The position numbers were made by a program, and so were the translations under genes. Positions 1 to 8,043 of a stretch of 64,000 bases of DNA are shown here, piece after piece. This stretch comes from Chitinophagaceae bacterium (GTDB lineage Bacteria; Bacteroidota; Bacteroidia; Chitinophagales; Chitinophagaceae). The stretch spans positions 992,001 to 1,056,000 of the forward strand of contig JADKAJ010000001.1 in the NCBI GenBank assembly GCA_016719165.1, written 5' to 3'. The first letter of the stretch is position 1; each line of letters starts with the position of its first letter. The notes beneath the pieces were generated by a model. The model was not told the DNA's origin, did not search any database, and saw nothing but the letters and a program-made list of their open reading frames with translations.

Positions 1-273
1 ATGGAAGCAGATAAGATAAAAAAATTTATAAGTTTTGATAATGAGATGCCCGCAGGTATCATCTCTTATTCGATAAATGGGTTGGCAAATAAGGACAAAT
101 GGAAAACCATCAGAGTTATATTTAACGGAACCGGAAAAGTACAAAAGTTATCAACCTCCGGCACCTGGAACTACGCTATACGAAATAATAAGTTTTCAGC
201 TGACGAAAATGAATATTCAGTTCCGGTGCTGGAACTTGCCCCATACAGCTGCACTGTACTTTACCAGCGATGA
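1..273 (+). CDS. C-terminal fragment of a type I pullulanase-like alpha-glucan debranching enzyme
   Basis: This is the 3' end of a gene that begins before the window; the ATG at base 1 is probably internal. The 90 residues contain ANKDKWKTIRVIFNGTGK, then a GTWNYAI strand and an ending LAPYSCTVLYQR. This resembles the C-terminal beta-sandwich of Bacteroidota type I pullulanases, which hydrolyse alpha-1,6 branches of pullulan, starch or glycogen. No catalytic residues lie inside the window, so the call rests on this terminal domain only. The stop codon directly abuts the stop of the convergent FKBP gene, with no spacer and so no room for a separate terminator. Another GH13-family enzyme with the same C-terminal domain is possible. 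Confidence 0.6.
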   Translation: MEADKIKKFISFDNEMPAGIISYSINGLANKDKWKTIRVIFNGTGKVQKLSTSGTWNYAIRNNKFSADENEYSVPVLELAPYSCTVLYQR

Positions 274-1308
274 TTACAATTTTGGTTTTGTATCAAAAAC
301 TTCAATTTCAAACACCAGGATACTATTGGGCGGAATTTTTGCTGCCCTTGTCCGTGTTGAATAAGCATGTGCAGAAGGAATAACCAGTTTTATTTTACTA
401 CCTGTTTTGCAAAGGGGTAACCCGATCTGCCATCCATTTATTAACCGGTTCAGGGGGAATGTAGATGTTTTGTCTTTGGACTGATCAAACATGGATCCAT
501 CACTGAAGAGCGAACCTTTGTAATGAATGACCACTGTATCAGTAACTGAAACCTGTTTACCTGTTCCCTCTTTGAGCATCACGTAGTAAATACTGTTATG
601 TTCATTTACTGCATCCGTTTTTCCTGATGCAATTGCTTCTTTAATGATGGCAATTTCTTTTTCATGTTGGGCAAGACTGTCAATATGAGAGGTTACATTA
701 ACTACCGGACTTTTTAGGTTTCCTTCATTCAGGTTTTTCCAGGATCCATTGTTTCGTTGAATCCAGGCCTCACCTGTATGTACCCGGATCACGGGTTGTT
801 TTTTTCTAAGACCTGCTGAATAAAATATTTCCGGCTTTTTAATAGAACCCCATTGTCCTTCTATTTTACAGGTGCCAATAAGTTTCCACTTACTTTCCCT
901 GGGAAGCCATATATAACCTGAATAAAGTAAAAAGTCAGCAGCAGAGTCCTGTGCAATAGAAAGAAGCAGTTTATAATTTTCACCAGTTACCCAATTATAG
1001 TCCCACTCCAGCTCATCATCCTCTGTTTCAACATTTATCCCTGTTGCCACAATTTTAGAAGATCCCGGAAATTCAAATACTATCTCTCTTTCCTTTTTAT
1101 CAGCCTCCAGTGATAGTTTTACAAGATCTGTTCTAATACCGGCCTGAACTTCTTTTTTTGAATTGACAGCATCAATCCTGATCTCAGCAAGGAACTGTAC
1201 AGCTTTCACTGTATCAGGAAGATTAAAATGTATGGTCGAATCGGTATCAGCCGCATATGCAAAAAGAGAACTAATTGTCACTATGCTGGATAAAAGGATT
1301 TTTTTCAT
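274..1308 (-). CDS. Secreted FKBP-type peptidyl-prolyl isomerase with a DUF3472-like N-terminal region
   Basis: The 344-residue protein starts with a signal peptide (MKKILLSSIVTISSLFAYAA). Residues about 25-210 look like the DUF3472 family of secreted Bacteroidota proteins, with a W-rich stretch around YSGYIWLPRESKWKLIG. Residues about 235-340 form an FKBP domain: VTDTVVIHYKGSLFSDGSMFD, NRLINGWQIGLPLCKTGSK and the closing IPPNSILVFEIEVFD. FKBPs catalyse cis-trans isomerisation at prolyl bonds and help periplasmic folding. The family usually has I or V then G-x-G before the final strands; here it reads AHAYSTRTRAAKIPPNS, so the loop is slightly divergent. The upstream DUF2891 gene lies 12 bases away on the same strand and is probably co-transcribed. 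The FKBP call is firm; the DUF3472 call is moderate. Confidence 0.82.
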   Translation of the reverse strand: MKKILLSSIVTISSLFAYAADTDSTIHFNLPDTVKAVQFLAEIRIDAVNSKKEVQAGIRTDLVKLSLEADKKEREIVFEFPGSSKIVATGINVETEDDELEWDYNWVTGENYKLLLSIAQDSAADFLLYSGYIWLPRESKWKLIGTCKIEGQWGSIKKPEIFYSAGLRKKQPVIRVHTGEAWIQRNNGSWKNLNEGNLKSPVVNVTSHIDSLAQHEKEIAIIKEAIASGKTDAVNEHNSIYYVMLKEGTGKQVSVTDTVVIHYKGSLFSDGSMFDQSKDKTSTFPLNRLINGWQIGLPLCKTGSKIKLVIPSAHAYSTRTRAAKIPPNSILVFEIEVFDTKPKL

Positions 1309-1320
1309 GTTTACAGTTTA

Positions 1321-2430
1321 TTATTTTGTGAGTGCATATACAGCAAAACTGGCCAACCAGTGTTCACCGCCATAACTACCACTCACTACATGTGGTAAGG
1401 CAGTTGCGAGGTGATTCATTGCCGATCGTTGTAATAGCTTCTTTAACGGATCTTTAGGCGAAAGGGTGGAAGCCAGCCCCTGCATACACCAACTACGGCT
1501 GAAGGAAAGTCCGTCCAGATGAACAATCTGCAGATCATTGCGATCCGAAACAACAGGTAATACCGAAAGATGCTGCAGGCTCTTTGCATTTAAAAAACCT
1601 TTTCTCCATATCGTAAATTCTCCGGGAGATAAAACCCTTCTCATCAGGTCAGCTTCTTCTAAACTCGGAGAAAGGAAATCAGCGCCATTAGGTTCCCAGT
1701 GGGCTGGTGCATTTTTATCTTTCCCGTAAATCTTAATAGCAGATTCAATAATAGCTTTTTCAAAAGCTGCATGTTTTGCAGCCCTTGCATAATCTAATGC
1801 GAAAACAAGCCCAAAAGCGGTATTAGGGTGCACCCCGGTTCGGTTTGGATAGGTTTGCTTGGGCAGGAAGTTGGCCCAGATTTCCAGTACTTTTTTTGTA
1901 AGGGGCTGTAATGCTGAATGCCATTTTTTACCGTCCATATCATCCCAGCTCATCAATTCTTCATCCAGTTTGAGCAGCCAGGCCCATCCATAAGTTCGTT
2001 CCCAGCTTTTTGCAAGCGGCATGTCAAAATATTTTACCTCATCCAGTATATTTTCAACAGTAATAGTCTTATTGAGACCTTTCCTGATTGCAGTAGCCTC
2101 AGGTATCCCTGGAAAAAGTTTTAAAAGTTTAACCAGCATCCAATGGCCATGTACGGATGAATGCCAGTCAAAACAACCATAAAAAGACGGGTGAAGCTGA
2201 CGGGGCAATAATACATGGTCGCTATCGGAGTTTGAAGTGTGGCTGGTTTTATTTGGGAATTCCTGCTGGATACACTTCAATGGCAAAGTAGCCAGATGCG
2301 AAGCACCTTTTAAGGTAAGCACAAAGCCTGAGCTATCCTTTTTTGCAATGAACATGTCTTTGATCTGTGCAGAAATTCCTGTTCCTGCTACTATCAGAAT
2401 AATGAAAAGGAAATTCTTTTCATTTATCAA
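1321..2430 (-). CDS. DUF2891 family protein, exported
   Basis: The protein matches the DUF2891 family by its conserved segments: CFDWHSSVHGHW near residue 85, EPNGADFLSPSLEEADLMRR, LDGLSFSRSWCM, and SYGGEHWLASFA near the C-terminus. The biochemical role of the family is not established; the all-alpha, barrel-like pattern with conserved His, Asp and Trp suggests a glycan-related fold, which is inference. No ATG precedes the conserved region. The open frame continues upstream to a TTG at 2481, but that lies in the T-tract of a terminator. I therefore chose the TTG at 2430, which gives a proper signal peptide (INEKNFLFIILIVAGTGISAQ region). About 370 residues, a usual length for the family. Confidence 0.75.
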   Translation of the reverse strand: MINEKNFLFIILIVAGTGISAQIKDMFIAKKDSSGFVLTLKGASHLATLPLKCIQQEFPNKTSHTSNSDSDHVLLPRQLHPSFYGCFDWHSSVHGHWMLVKLLKLFPGIPEATAIRKGLNKTITVENILDEVKYFDMPLAKSWERTYGWAWLLKLDEELMSWDDMDGKKWHSALQPLTKKVLEIWANFLPKQTYPNRTGVHPNTAFGLVFALDYARAAKHAAFEKAIIESAIKIYGKDKNAPAHWEPNGADFLSPSLEEADLMRRVLSPGEFTIWRKGFLNAKSLQHLSVLPVVSDRNDLQIVHLDGLSFSRSWCMQGLASTLSPKDPLKKLLQRSAMNHLATALPHVVSGSYGGEHWLASFAVYALTK

Positions 2431-2473
2431 ACATAATAAATAATGTACTCCTGATGTCCTGGAAATGTATGGG

Positions 2474-2501
2474 AAAAACAAAACCCGGCTGATTGCCGGG
2501 C
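2474..2501 (-). terminator. Rho-independent terminator of the RRM protein gene
   Basis: On the minus strand CCCGGC pairs with GCCGGG around a 5-base loop (stem 2484-2489 with 2495-2500). It is followed by TTTTGTTTTT, the complement of 2474-2483. It lies 23 bases beyond the stop of the RRM gene and directly before the DUF2891 gene. Confidence 0.8.
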
Positions 2502-2523
2502 TTTACGTTTATTTCTTAAATGT

Positions 2524-2868
2524 TCAATACCTGTTTCGGGGAGGCCTGTTATTTCCATACCGGTTGAAATTATTACCACCACCACTGCCGCCACTATTTC
2601 CCCGGTAACCACCGCCGCCACCACCTTGCTTTTCTTCCGCTTCTTTTACTACAAGTGTTTTTCTTCCGATTGGCAGATCATTAAGACCTTCTATTGCTTC
2701 TTTTGCTTCCGTGCTGTTAGGCATTTCTACAAAACCAAACCCTTTACTTTTGCCTGTTTCCCTGTCCATGGCTACTTTAACAGAAGTAACGGTACCAAAT
2801 TTTTCGAAAAATTCTTCTAATTCTGCATCGTCCATATCATAAGGTAATCCGGCTACAAAAAGCTTCAT
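2524..2868 (-). CDS. RNA recognition motif (RRM) protein with glycine-rich tail
   Basis: This 114-residue protein has one RRM. The RNP2 motif is LFVAGL at residues 3-8 and the RNP1 motif is KGFGFVEM around residue 43. The domain ends near residue 78 and is followed by a glycine-, asparagine- and arginine-rich tail (GGGGGGYRGNSGGSGGG then RPPRNRY), typical of small bacterial RNA-binding proteins of Bacteroidota and cyanobacteria. Such proteins bind single-stranded RNA; cold-shock or post-transcriptional roles are proposed for the family but cannot be read from the sequence. A TAnnTTTG promoter element lies 15 bases upstream and a strong terminator downstream, so the gene is monocistronic. Confidence 0.9.
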   Translation of the reverse strand: MKLFVAGLPYDMDDAELEEFFEKFGTVTSVKVAMDRETGKSKGFGFVEMPNSTEAKEAIEGLNDLPIGRKTLVVKEAEEKQGGGGGGYRGNSGGSGGGNNFNRYGNNRPPRNRY

Positions 2869-2883
2869 GTGAATAAATTTCTA

Positions 2884-2891
2884 CAAAAATA
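2884..2891 (-). promoter_or_regulatory. Bacteroidota -7 promoter element of the RRM gene
   Basis: The minus strand reads TATTTTTG, an exact match to TAnnTTTG, 15 bases before the ATG. I see no clear TTTG -33 element at the usual spacing. Confidence 0.5.
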
Positions 2892-3054
2892 AGCAAGAAT
2901 ATGGGTATTAACAGACCTAATTTCCACAAGAATTCAACTTTCTTGGAGTGATTAGAATCAGATAAAAAAGTAACCTGTATCATATTCCTCCTTCATAAAG
3001 TACCAGAACTTCAATCAACAGGATTTAGTATTACTTGTAACTAAAAAATCAGAC

Positions 3055-3456
3055 ATGAAACTTCAGGTATCCCGGTCAAAAACGATTAAAGAACTGCAGG
3101 TTGAATTTGCCACTTGTTTCCCAAACCTGAAAATCGAATTTTTTGCTTCTACGCATAAACCGGAGGAGGGTTCATTCGGGAAACTTCAATTTCCGAGAAC
3201 AATGAAATTGGGAGAGTTGAGCCCGATGCTGAATGAGGGAGAAATTGCTGTTTCCCCGGGTATGCGGACTGGCCACCTGGAGCAGGTTTTTCATGCAGAG
3301 TTTGGTCTGAATGCACAAGTATTCAGAAATATGAACGGCACCTGGATTCAAAGTACCAACAGTGATGATTTATCCTTATTGGAGCAAAATGAAATAGCGC
3401 AGGCTTCTATACCAAAAAAATCTTCAATGAAAAATGTAGAAGAAAGAGATTATTAA
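3055..3456 (+). CDS. Conserved hypothetical protein, cytoplasmic
   Basis: The 133-residue product has no signal peptide or membrane segment. It begins MKLQVSRSKTIKELQVEFATCFP and contains FHAEFGLNAQVFRNMNGTW followed by a predicted strand and SLLEQNE. I recall uncharacterised Bacteroidota proteins of this length with the same N-terminal pattern, but know no function. The mixed alpha/beta pattern of about 110 residues is consistent with one small domain; the last 20 residues are charged and probably disordered. It stands alone, with the convergent small membrane protein gene downstream. Confidence 0.7.
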   Translation: MKLQVSRSKTIKELQVEFATCFPNLKIEFFASTHKPEEGSFGKLQFPRTMKLGELSPMLNEGEIAVSPGMRTGHLEQVFHAEFGLNAQVFRNMNGTWIQSTNSDDLSLLEQNEIAQASIPKKSSMKNVEERDY

Positions 3457-3488
3457 ACTGCAGTGGATTTAAAGACTATTGATTGTAC

Positions 3489-3737
3489 TTATCTTTCTTC
3501 ATCAATTTTTTTACCTACATAATACCCTGCAGCTGCTCCTGCAAGTAACCCGACTGTCATCCAGAGAATAACACCCCCTGAAGCAAAATATCCAATGGCA
3601 AAACCTGCCAATGCTCCACCGATCATTATTATATTAGCAGCCTTACTTTTTGCTCCTGAATTTTCTGCCATATCCTGGCTATGTTTAAATTGGCGGAGTT
3701 GTTCTTTATGTTTTTTTCTATGATGTGATCTTGCCAT
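3489..3737 (-). CDS. Small membrane protein with basic N-terminus and glycine-rich helices
   Basis: The 82-residue product has a His/Lys-rich head (MARSHHRKKHKEQLRQFKH), then two hydrophobic helices at about residues 35-53 and 56-74. Both are glycine- and alanine-rich (IGGALAGFAIGYFASGG and GLLAGAAAGYYVGKK), a spacing like glycine-zipper membrane proteins. No family is recognised. It is divergent from the gamma-glutamyltransferase-like gene, and the 142 bases between the two start codons must hold both promoters. Confidence 0.65.
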   Translation of the reverse strand: MARSHHRKKHKEQLRQFKHSQDMAENSGAKSKAANIIMIGGALAGFAIGYFASGGVILWMTVGLLAGAAAGYYVGKKIDEER

Positions 3738-3879
3738 TTTTATTTTGAAATTAGTAAAACATTTTGTTCCAAAAAAGTATCCTGATCAGAATCAGGCTGA
3801 TTATTGGGAGAGTATGACAATAAACAGTATTACCGGATTTTTATTCTTACACTTATCTTTATTATCTAAAATATATGCC

Positions 3880-5763
3880 ATGCGAATGTTCCTTCTATCA
3901 ATACTGATTTTTGGCCTAGTTCTGACATCATTTTCACAACAAACACAAAAACCGGTATTACATGGAAAAAACTGGATGGCCATAACTGGAAAACCTCTTG
4001 CTGCCACAGCCGGCGCTATTACGTTTCAGAAAGGTGGTAATGCTGTAGATGCTGCCTGCGCCATGCTTGCAGCAACCTGTACCATGTGGGATGTGTTAAG
4101 CTGGGGTGGAGAAACCCAGGTACTACTTTATAATCCTAAAACAAAAAAAGTAATTGCTATTAATGCAATGGGTGTTGCACCTACAGGCGCTACACCTGAA
4201 TTCTTTAAAGGTAAAGGGTATAATTTTCCTCCTGAATATGGCCCCTTGGCTGCAACTACTCCCGGCACACCCGGTGGTTTGTGCTACATGCTGGCAGAAT
4301 ATGGCACCAAGAGCTTAAAAGAAGTATTGGCTCCTGCCATGCAGTTAGCTGCCGGATATCCTATAGAAGCACAAACCGCAAATAGTATGGAAAGGGGTAA
4401 GGCCAGAATTAAAGAATGGCCCTATAGCAAAAAAGTTTTTCTTCCTCATACAGGGGAAAAAAGAGAGGCACCGGAAGCAGGAGAAATATTTATACAAAAG
4501 GACCTGTTGCAAACACTTACTAAAATGGTGGAAGCAGAACAGGATGCTTTGAAGAAAAAGAAGAGCCGTAAGGAAGCAATCATGGCAGCTTATAACAGGT
4601 TCTACAAAGGAGACATTGCCAAAGAATTTGTTCGTGGTTGCCAGGAACAGGGTGGACTAATAACCATGGAAGATCTTGCCAAATGGAAACCGATAGAAGA
4701 AGAGCCCATGAAAGTGAATTATAAAGGTATTGATGTTTATAAACTGCAACAATGGACACAAGGACCTGTGTTACTTCAATCCTTGAACATATTAGAGAAT
4801 TTTGACTTGAAAAGTATGGGGTACAATAGCAGTAAATATATCCATACCATCTACCAGACTATGAACCTGGCATTTGCCGACCGGGATTTTTATTACGGAG
4901 ACCCGTATTTTCCGCCGGCAGAACCCATGAAAGGCTTGTTGAGTAAGGAATATGCAAAGCAAAGAGCATCATTCATCAATTTTGAAAAAAATGATGCATT
5001 GATAGGCCCGGGCGACCCTTACCCGTATGAAGGAAAAACTAATCCCTACCTGCAATTAATGAAACAAAGAGGATTTGCAACTGATACCACAAAAAGAAAT
5101 TTCATGCCGTCACATGATATCAGAAACAGTGCGTCGGTTGATCATGAATATATGGACAGGCTTTGGCGTGGCACCACCAGTGTTGAAGCTGCTGACAAGG
5201 AAGGTTGGGTGGTATCAATCACACCAAGTGGAGGCTGGTTGCCTGCATGTATTGCAGGAAACACCGGAGTCGGGATGAGTCAGCGTATGCAAAGTTTTGT
5301 ACTTGATTCTGCACTAAATCCCTTTAATGTTGTGGCACCCGGCAAAAGGCCAAGAGTCACATTAACACCAACCCTGGCACTCAGGGATGGCAAGCCTTAT
5401 TTGTCCTTTGCCGTTCAGGGAGGGGATACACAGGACCAGAACCTGCTTCAGTTTTTTTTAAATGTGGTGGAGTTCGGAATGAATGTGCAACAGGCAGCTG
5501 AAGCTGCAAATATCAATAGTAACCAGCTTTGGCTTTCCTTAGGAGGTTCAAAAACAGATGACAGAAAGCCCAAACCAGGAAATATATTATTGCATGACAA
5601 AACTCCTGAGAAAGTCAGGAACGAATTGAAGCAAATGGGCTACATATTGAGTTTTGATGACAGAACAAGTGGCCCGATAAATGCTATATATTTTGATTGG
5701 AAACACGGCAGTTTCTGGGGTGGCAGCAGTAACCATGGAGAGGATTATGGAATAGGCTGGTAA
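3880..5763 (+). CDS. Gamma-glutamyltransferase family protein, secreted
   Basis: The protein belongs to the N-terminal nucleophile gamma-glutamyltransferase family, which cleaves glutathione and other gamma-glutamyl compounds in the periplasm. The frame is open from 3745, but the ATG at 3880 gives a clean signal peptide (MRMFLLSILIFGLVLTSFSQ). Family marks are GGNAVDAACA, GGETQVLLYN, ATTPGTPGG and, at the autoprocessing site, GTTSVEAADKEGWVVS, where the nucleophile would be Thr432. The usual TTH-x-S is shortened to TTSV, and the loop after it (GGWLPACIAGNTGVGMSQ) differs from the typical GTGI form. It is therefore a divergent subgroup and true transferase activity is uncertain. 627 residues, slightly longer than classical GGT (about 580). 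Confidence 0.82.
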   Translation: MRMFLLSILIFGLVLTSFSQQTQKPVLHGKNWMAITGKPLAATAGAITFQKGGNAVDAACAMLAATCTMWDVLSWGGETQVLLYNPKTKKVIAINAMGVAPTGATPEFFKGKGYNFPPEYGPLAATTPGTPGGLCYMLAEYGTKSLKEVLAPAMQLAAGYPIEAQTANSMERGKARIKEWPYSKKVFLPHTGEKREAPEAGEIFIQKDLLQTLTKMVEAEQDALKKKKSRKEAIMAAYNRFYKGDIAKEFVRGCQEQGGLITMEDLAKWKPIEEEPMKVNYKGIDVYKLQQWTQGPVLLQSLNILENFDLKSMGYNSSKYIHTIYQTMNLAFADRDFYYGDPYFPPAEPMKGLLSKEYAKQRASFINFEKNDALIGPGDPYPYEGKTNPYLQLMKQRGFATDTTKRNFMPSHDIRNSASVDHEYMDRLWRGTTSVEAADKEGWVVSITPSGGWLPACIAGNTGVGMSQRMQSFVLDSALNPFNVVAPGKRPRVTLTPTLALRDGKPYLSFAVQGGDTQDQNLLQFFLNVVEFGMNVQQAAEAANINSNQLWLSLGGSKTDDRKPKPGNILLHDKTPEKVRNELKQMGYILSFDDRTSGPINAIYFDWKHGSFWGGSSNHGEDYGIGW

Positions 5764-5785
5764 TACCTGCAAAAATTAAATTGTA

Positions 5786-5962
5786 ATGCAAATGATCTGG
5801 TCATATTTGCTGATTGGTGGTGGAATAGTGGTGTTGCTTTTATTGCTTGCTTTGCAAAACAGGAAAGACAAACGGAAATTTATTGACACACTTAACCAGG
5901 ATTACAAAAAACATGAAAAACATAAGGATGATGAAGATCCGGATGACCTGAAAGCCGGCTAA
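5786..5962 (+). CDS. Very small single-pass membrane protein (58 residues)
   Basis: An ATG-to-TAA frame of 58 codons lies 22 bases after the GGT-like gene. The product starts MQMIWSYLLIGGGIVVLLLLLA, one clear membrane helix, followed by a highly charged cytoplasmic tail (QNRKDKRKF then KKHEKHKDDEDPDDLKAG). This membrane-anchor plus charged-tail layout is common among small inner-membrane proteins. Function unknown. The length, uninterrupted frame and position in a same-strand gap support a real gene; no homologue is known to me. Confidence 0.55.
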   Translation: MQMIWSYLLIGGGIVVLLLLLALQNRKDKRKFIDTLNQDYKKHEKHKDDEDPDDLKAG

Positions 5963-6030
5963 ACGAACATTTTTTAAAGAAGTAGCAGTATCATTCAATA
6001 AAGGTGACATTTCCTCATACTAACAATTGT

Positions 6031-6038
6031 TATCTTTG
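6031..6038 (+). promoter_or_regulatory. -7 promoter element of the thiolase gene
   Basis: TATCTTTG matches the Bacteroidota TAnnTTTG element exactly, 21 bases before the ATG at 6060. A weak -33 candidate TTTC lies at 6010-6013. Confidence 0.5.
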
Positions 6039-6059
6039 CATCTCAATTCTAAAAATCAT

Positions 6060-7241
6060 ATGAAAGAAGTTGTAATAGTTTCTGCTGTAAGAACTCCGAT
6101 GGGCAGTTTTGGAGGCAGTTTAAAAAGTTTATCAGCCACACAATTAGGGGCAACCGCTATTAAAGGGGCATTACAAAAAGCCGGGATCAAGCCAGAACAA
6201 GTAAATGATGTTTTGATGGGTTGCGTAATCCAGGCGAATCTGGGCCAGGCTCCGGCAAGGCAGGCTGCAAAATTTGCCGGTTTGCCCAATGAAGTGAACT
6301 GCACCACAGTTAATAAAGTTTGTGCCAGTGGAATGAAAGCTATTGCACTCGCCGCACAAAGTATTGCTTTAGGGGATGCAGACATTGTTATTGCCGGTGG
6401 TATGGAAAGTATGAGTAATGTGCCTTTTTATGCTGATAGTGTAAGATGGGGTAACAAATATGGTAACGCATCATTGATAGATGGTCTTGCCAAAGACGGT
6501 CTGACGGATGTATATGATGGAAAAGCGATGGGTAATGCAGCGGAACTTTGTGCCAGTACATGCGGTATCAGCAGGGAAGAACAGGATGCATTTGCGATCG
6601 AAAGCTATAAACGGTCACAGTCAGCCTGGGAAAAAGGCTTATTTGCCAATGAAATTGTACCCGTGGAGATCCCGCAACGCAAAGGAGACCCGATTGTATT
6701 TGCCAAAGACGAAGAACCTTTTAATGTTAAGTTTGATAAGATACCTTCTCTCAACCCGGCTTTTATAAAAGAGGGGACAGTTACAGCTGCAAATGCCTCC
6801 ACCATGAATGATGGGGCTGCTGCATTGGTATTGATGAGTGCAGACAAAGCAAAGGAGTTGGGATTGAAACCAATTGCAAAGATCCGTTCGTTTGCTGATG
6901 CAGAACAGGCGCCCGAGTGGTTCACAACCACACCATCAGTAGCAGTACCGAAAGCTGTTTCCAAAGCCGGATTGAAAATGGAAGATATTGCATACTGGGA
7001 ATTGAATGAGGCATTTGCTGTAGTTGGCATAGAAAACAATAAACGAATGAATTTGGATCCATCAAAAGTGAATGTACATGGGGGTGCCGTTTCGTTAGGT
7101 CATCCGCTAGGCTGCAGTGGTGCAAGAATTATTGTAACACTGATAAATGTATTGAAAGCCAATAATGCGAAATATGGTGCCGCTGGAATTTGTAATGGCG
7201 GGGGCGGTGCTTCCGCGATGGTAATTGAAAATGTTGAATAA
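6060..7241 (+). CDS. Acetyl-CoA C-acetyltransferase (thiolase)
   Basis: This 393-residue enzyme is a biosynthetic-type thiolase that condenses two acetyl-CoA to acetoacetyl-CoA or catalyses the reverse cleavage. All catalytic residues are in place: Cys88 in NKVCASGMKA, His348 in SLGHPLGCSG and Cys378 in CNGGGGASAM, the same positions as in characterised bacterial acetyl-CoA acetyltransferases. The ATG at 6060 was preferred to an earlier in-frame start because the promoter element overlaps that region and MKEVVIVSAVRTPMG is the standard N-terminus. The gene stands alone with its own promoter and terminator. Both fatty or amino acid breakdown and polyhydroxybutyrate or ketone metabolism are possible; no partner gene is near. 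Confidence 0.95.
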   Translation: MKEVVIVSAVRTPMGSFGGSLKSLSATQLGATAIKGALQKAGIKPEQVNDVLMGCVIQANLGQAPARQAAKFAGLPNEVNCTTVNKVCASGMKAIALAAQSIALGDADIVIAGGMESMSNVPFYADSVRWGNKYGNASLIDGLAKDGLTDVYDGKAMGNAAELCASTCGISREEQDAFAIESYKRSQSAWEKGLFANEIVPVEIPQRKGDPIVFAKDEEPFNVKFDKIPSLNPAFIKEGTVTAANASTMNDGAAALVLMSADKAKELGLKPIAKIRSFADAEQAPEWFTTTPSVAVPKAVSKAGLKMEDIAYWELNEAFAVVGIENNKRMNLDPSKVNVHGGAVSLGHPLGCSGARIIVTLINVLKANNAKYGAAGICNGGGGASAMVIENVE

Positions 7242-7273
7242 AGTATCTCACTTTTAATTAATATTCTCTTGAA

Positions 7274-7297
7274 GCCCTGTGAAACCAGGGCTTTTTT
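7274..7297 (+). terminator. Rho-independent terminator after the thiolase gene
   Basis: GCCCTG (7274-7279) pairs with CAGGGC (7286-7291) around TGAAAC, followed by six T. Confidence 0.85.
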
Positions 7298-7315
7298 CGT
7301 ATGCTGTGTAATTAG

Positions 7316-7323
7316 TAAATTAG
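7316..7323 (+). promoter_or_regulatory. Possible -7 promoter element almost touching the GNAT start codon
   Basis: TAAATTAG, a one-base variant of TAnnTTTG, ends four bases before the ATG at 7328. The same octamer precedes hutI. If active, the transcript would have almost no leader. Confidence 0.3.
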
Positions 7324-7327
7324 ATAT

Positions 7328-7852
7328 ATGATTACTATTCGTATGGCCATACCAGCGGATGCAGCGCTTATCGCCAAATTGAGCCGCCAGACTTTCTATG
7401 AGACTTTTGCCGACTCAAACACAGCAAGCGACATGGATAAATTTATGAATGAACAATTCAACAATGAGGTGTTGATGAAAGAAGTGGAAACTCCCGGCGC
7501 CATTTTTTTCCTGGCCTATGATGATGAAGAACCAGTTGGCTATGTACGGCTGAGAGATGGAGAACATCACCCGGAATTTAAAGGAGCATCAAGCATTGAA
7601 ATAGCCAGGATATATGCCTTAAAGAAATCCATCGGAAAAGGGATTGGCCGTGAACTGATGCATAAATGCATCGATATTGCTCGGGAAATGAACAGGGATA
7701 TTATCTGGCTGGGAGTCTGGGAAAAAAATGAAAGGGCAATTGATTTTTATCAAAAATGGGGATTTGAAAAATTTGCTGAGCATGAGTTTGTCCTTGGCAA
7801 TGACGTACAAACAGATTGGCTGATGTGTAAACATCTTTTCAAAAATAAATGA
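7328..7852 (+). CDS. GNAT family N-acetyltransferase
   Basis: The 174-residue protein has the GNAT fold order. Motif D contains FLAYDDEEPVGYVRLR (about residues 58-73), motif A has EIARIYALKKSIGKGIGRELM, where the K-x-x-G-K-G-I-G turn binds the acetyl-CoA pyrophosphate (about residues 91-112), and motif B has GVWEKNERAIDFYQKWGFEKF. The substrate cannot be inferred; relatives act on amino acids, antibiotics or protein N-termini. It lies between the thiolase terminator and a lipoprotein gene and appears monocistronic. There is no signal peptide, so it acts in the cytoplasm. Confidence 0.9.
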   Translation: MITIRMAIPADAALIAKLSRQTFYETFADSNTASDMDKFMNEQFNNEVLMKEVETPGAIFFLAYDDEEPVGYVRLRDGEHHPEFKGASSIEIARIYALKKSIGKGIGRELMHKCIDIAREMNRDIIWLGVWEKNERAIDFYQKWGFEKFAEHEFVLGNDVQTDWLMCKHLFKNK

Positions 7853-8043
7853 CAGAGAGGTTTTGTATCGTAAACTTTCAACTATTCAATAGTAAATTTT
7901 CCTGCGCATACTAGTACTAAGAGCACCCCGGAAGCGTTTAAGGATTGTTTAAATGATAAAAAAACAGCAGACTGTTAAACCATTTTTGTACAACGTCCGT
8001 CTGATGTCTGTCATTTTAATAAATAATAATCTAAACCCCAATT

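Noticed and set aside
2428..2481. N-terminal extension of the DUF2891 protein to the TTG at 2481
   Set aside because: The extension begins inside a transcription terminator and lacks a signal peptide; TTG 2430 fits better.
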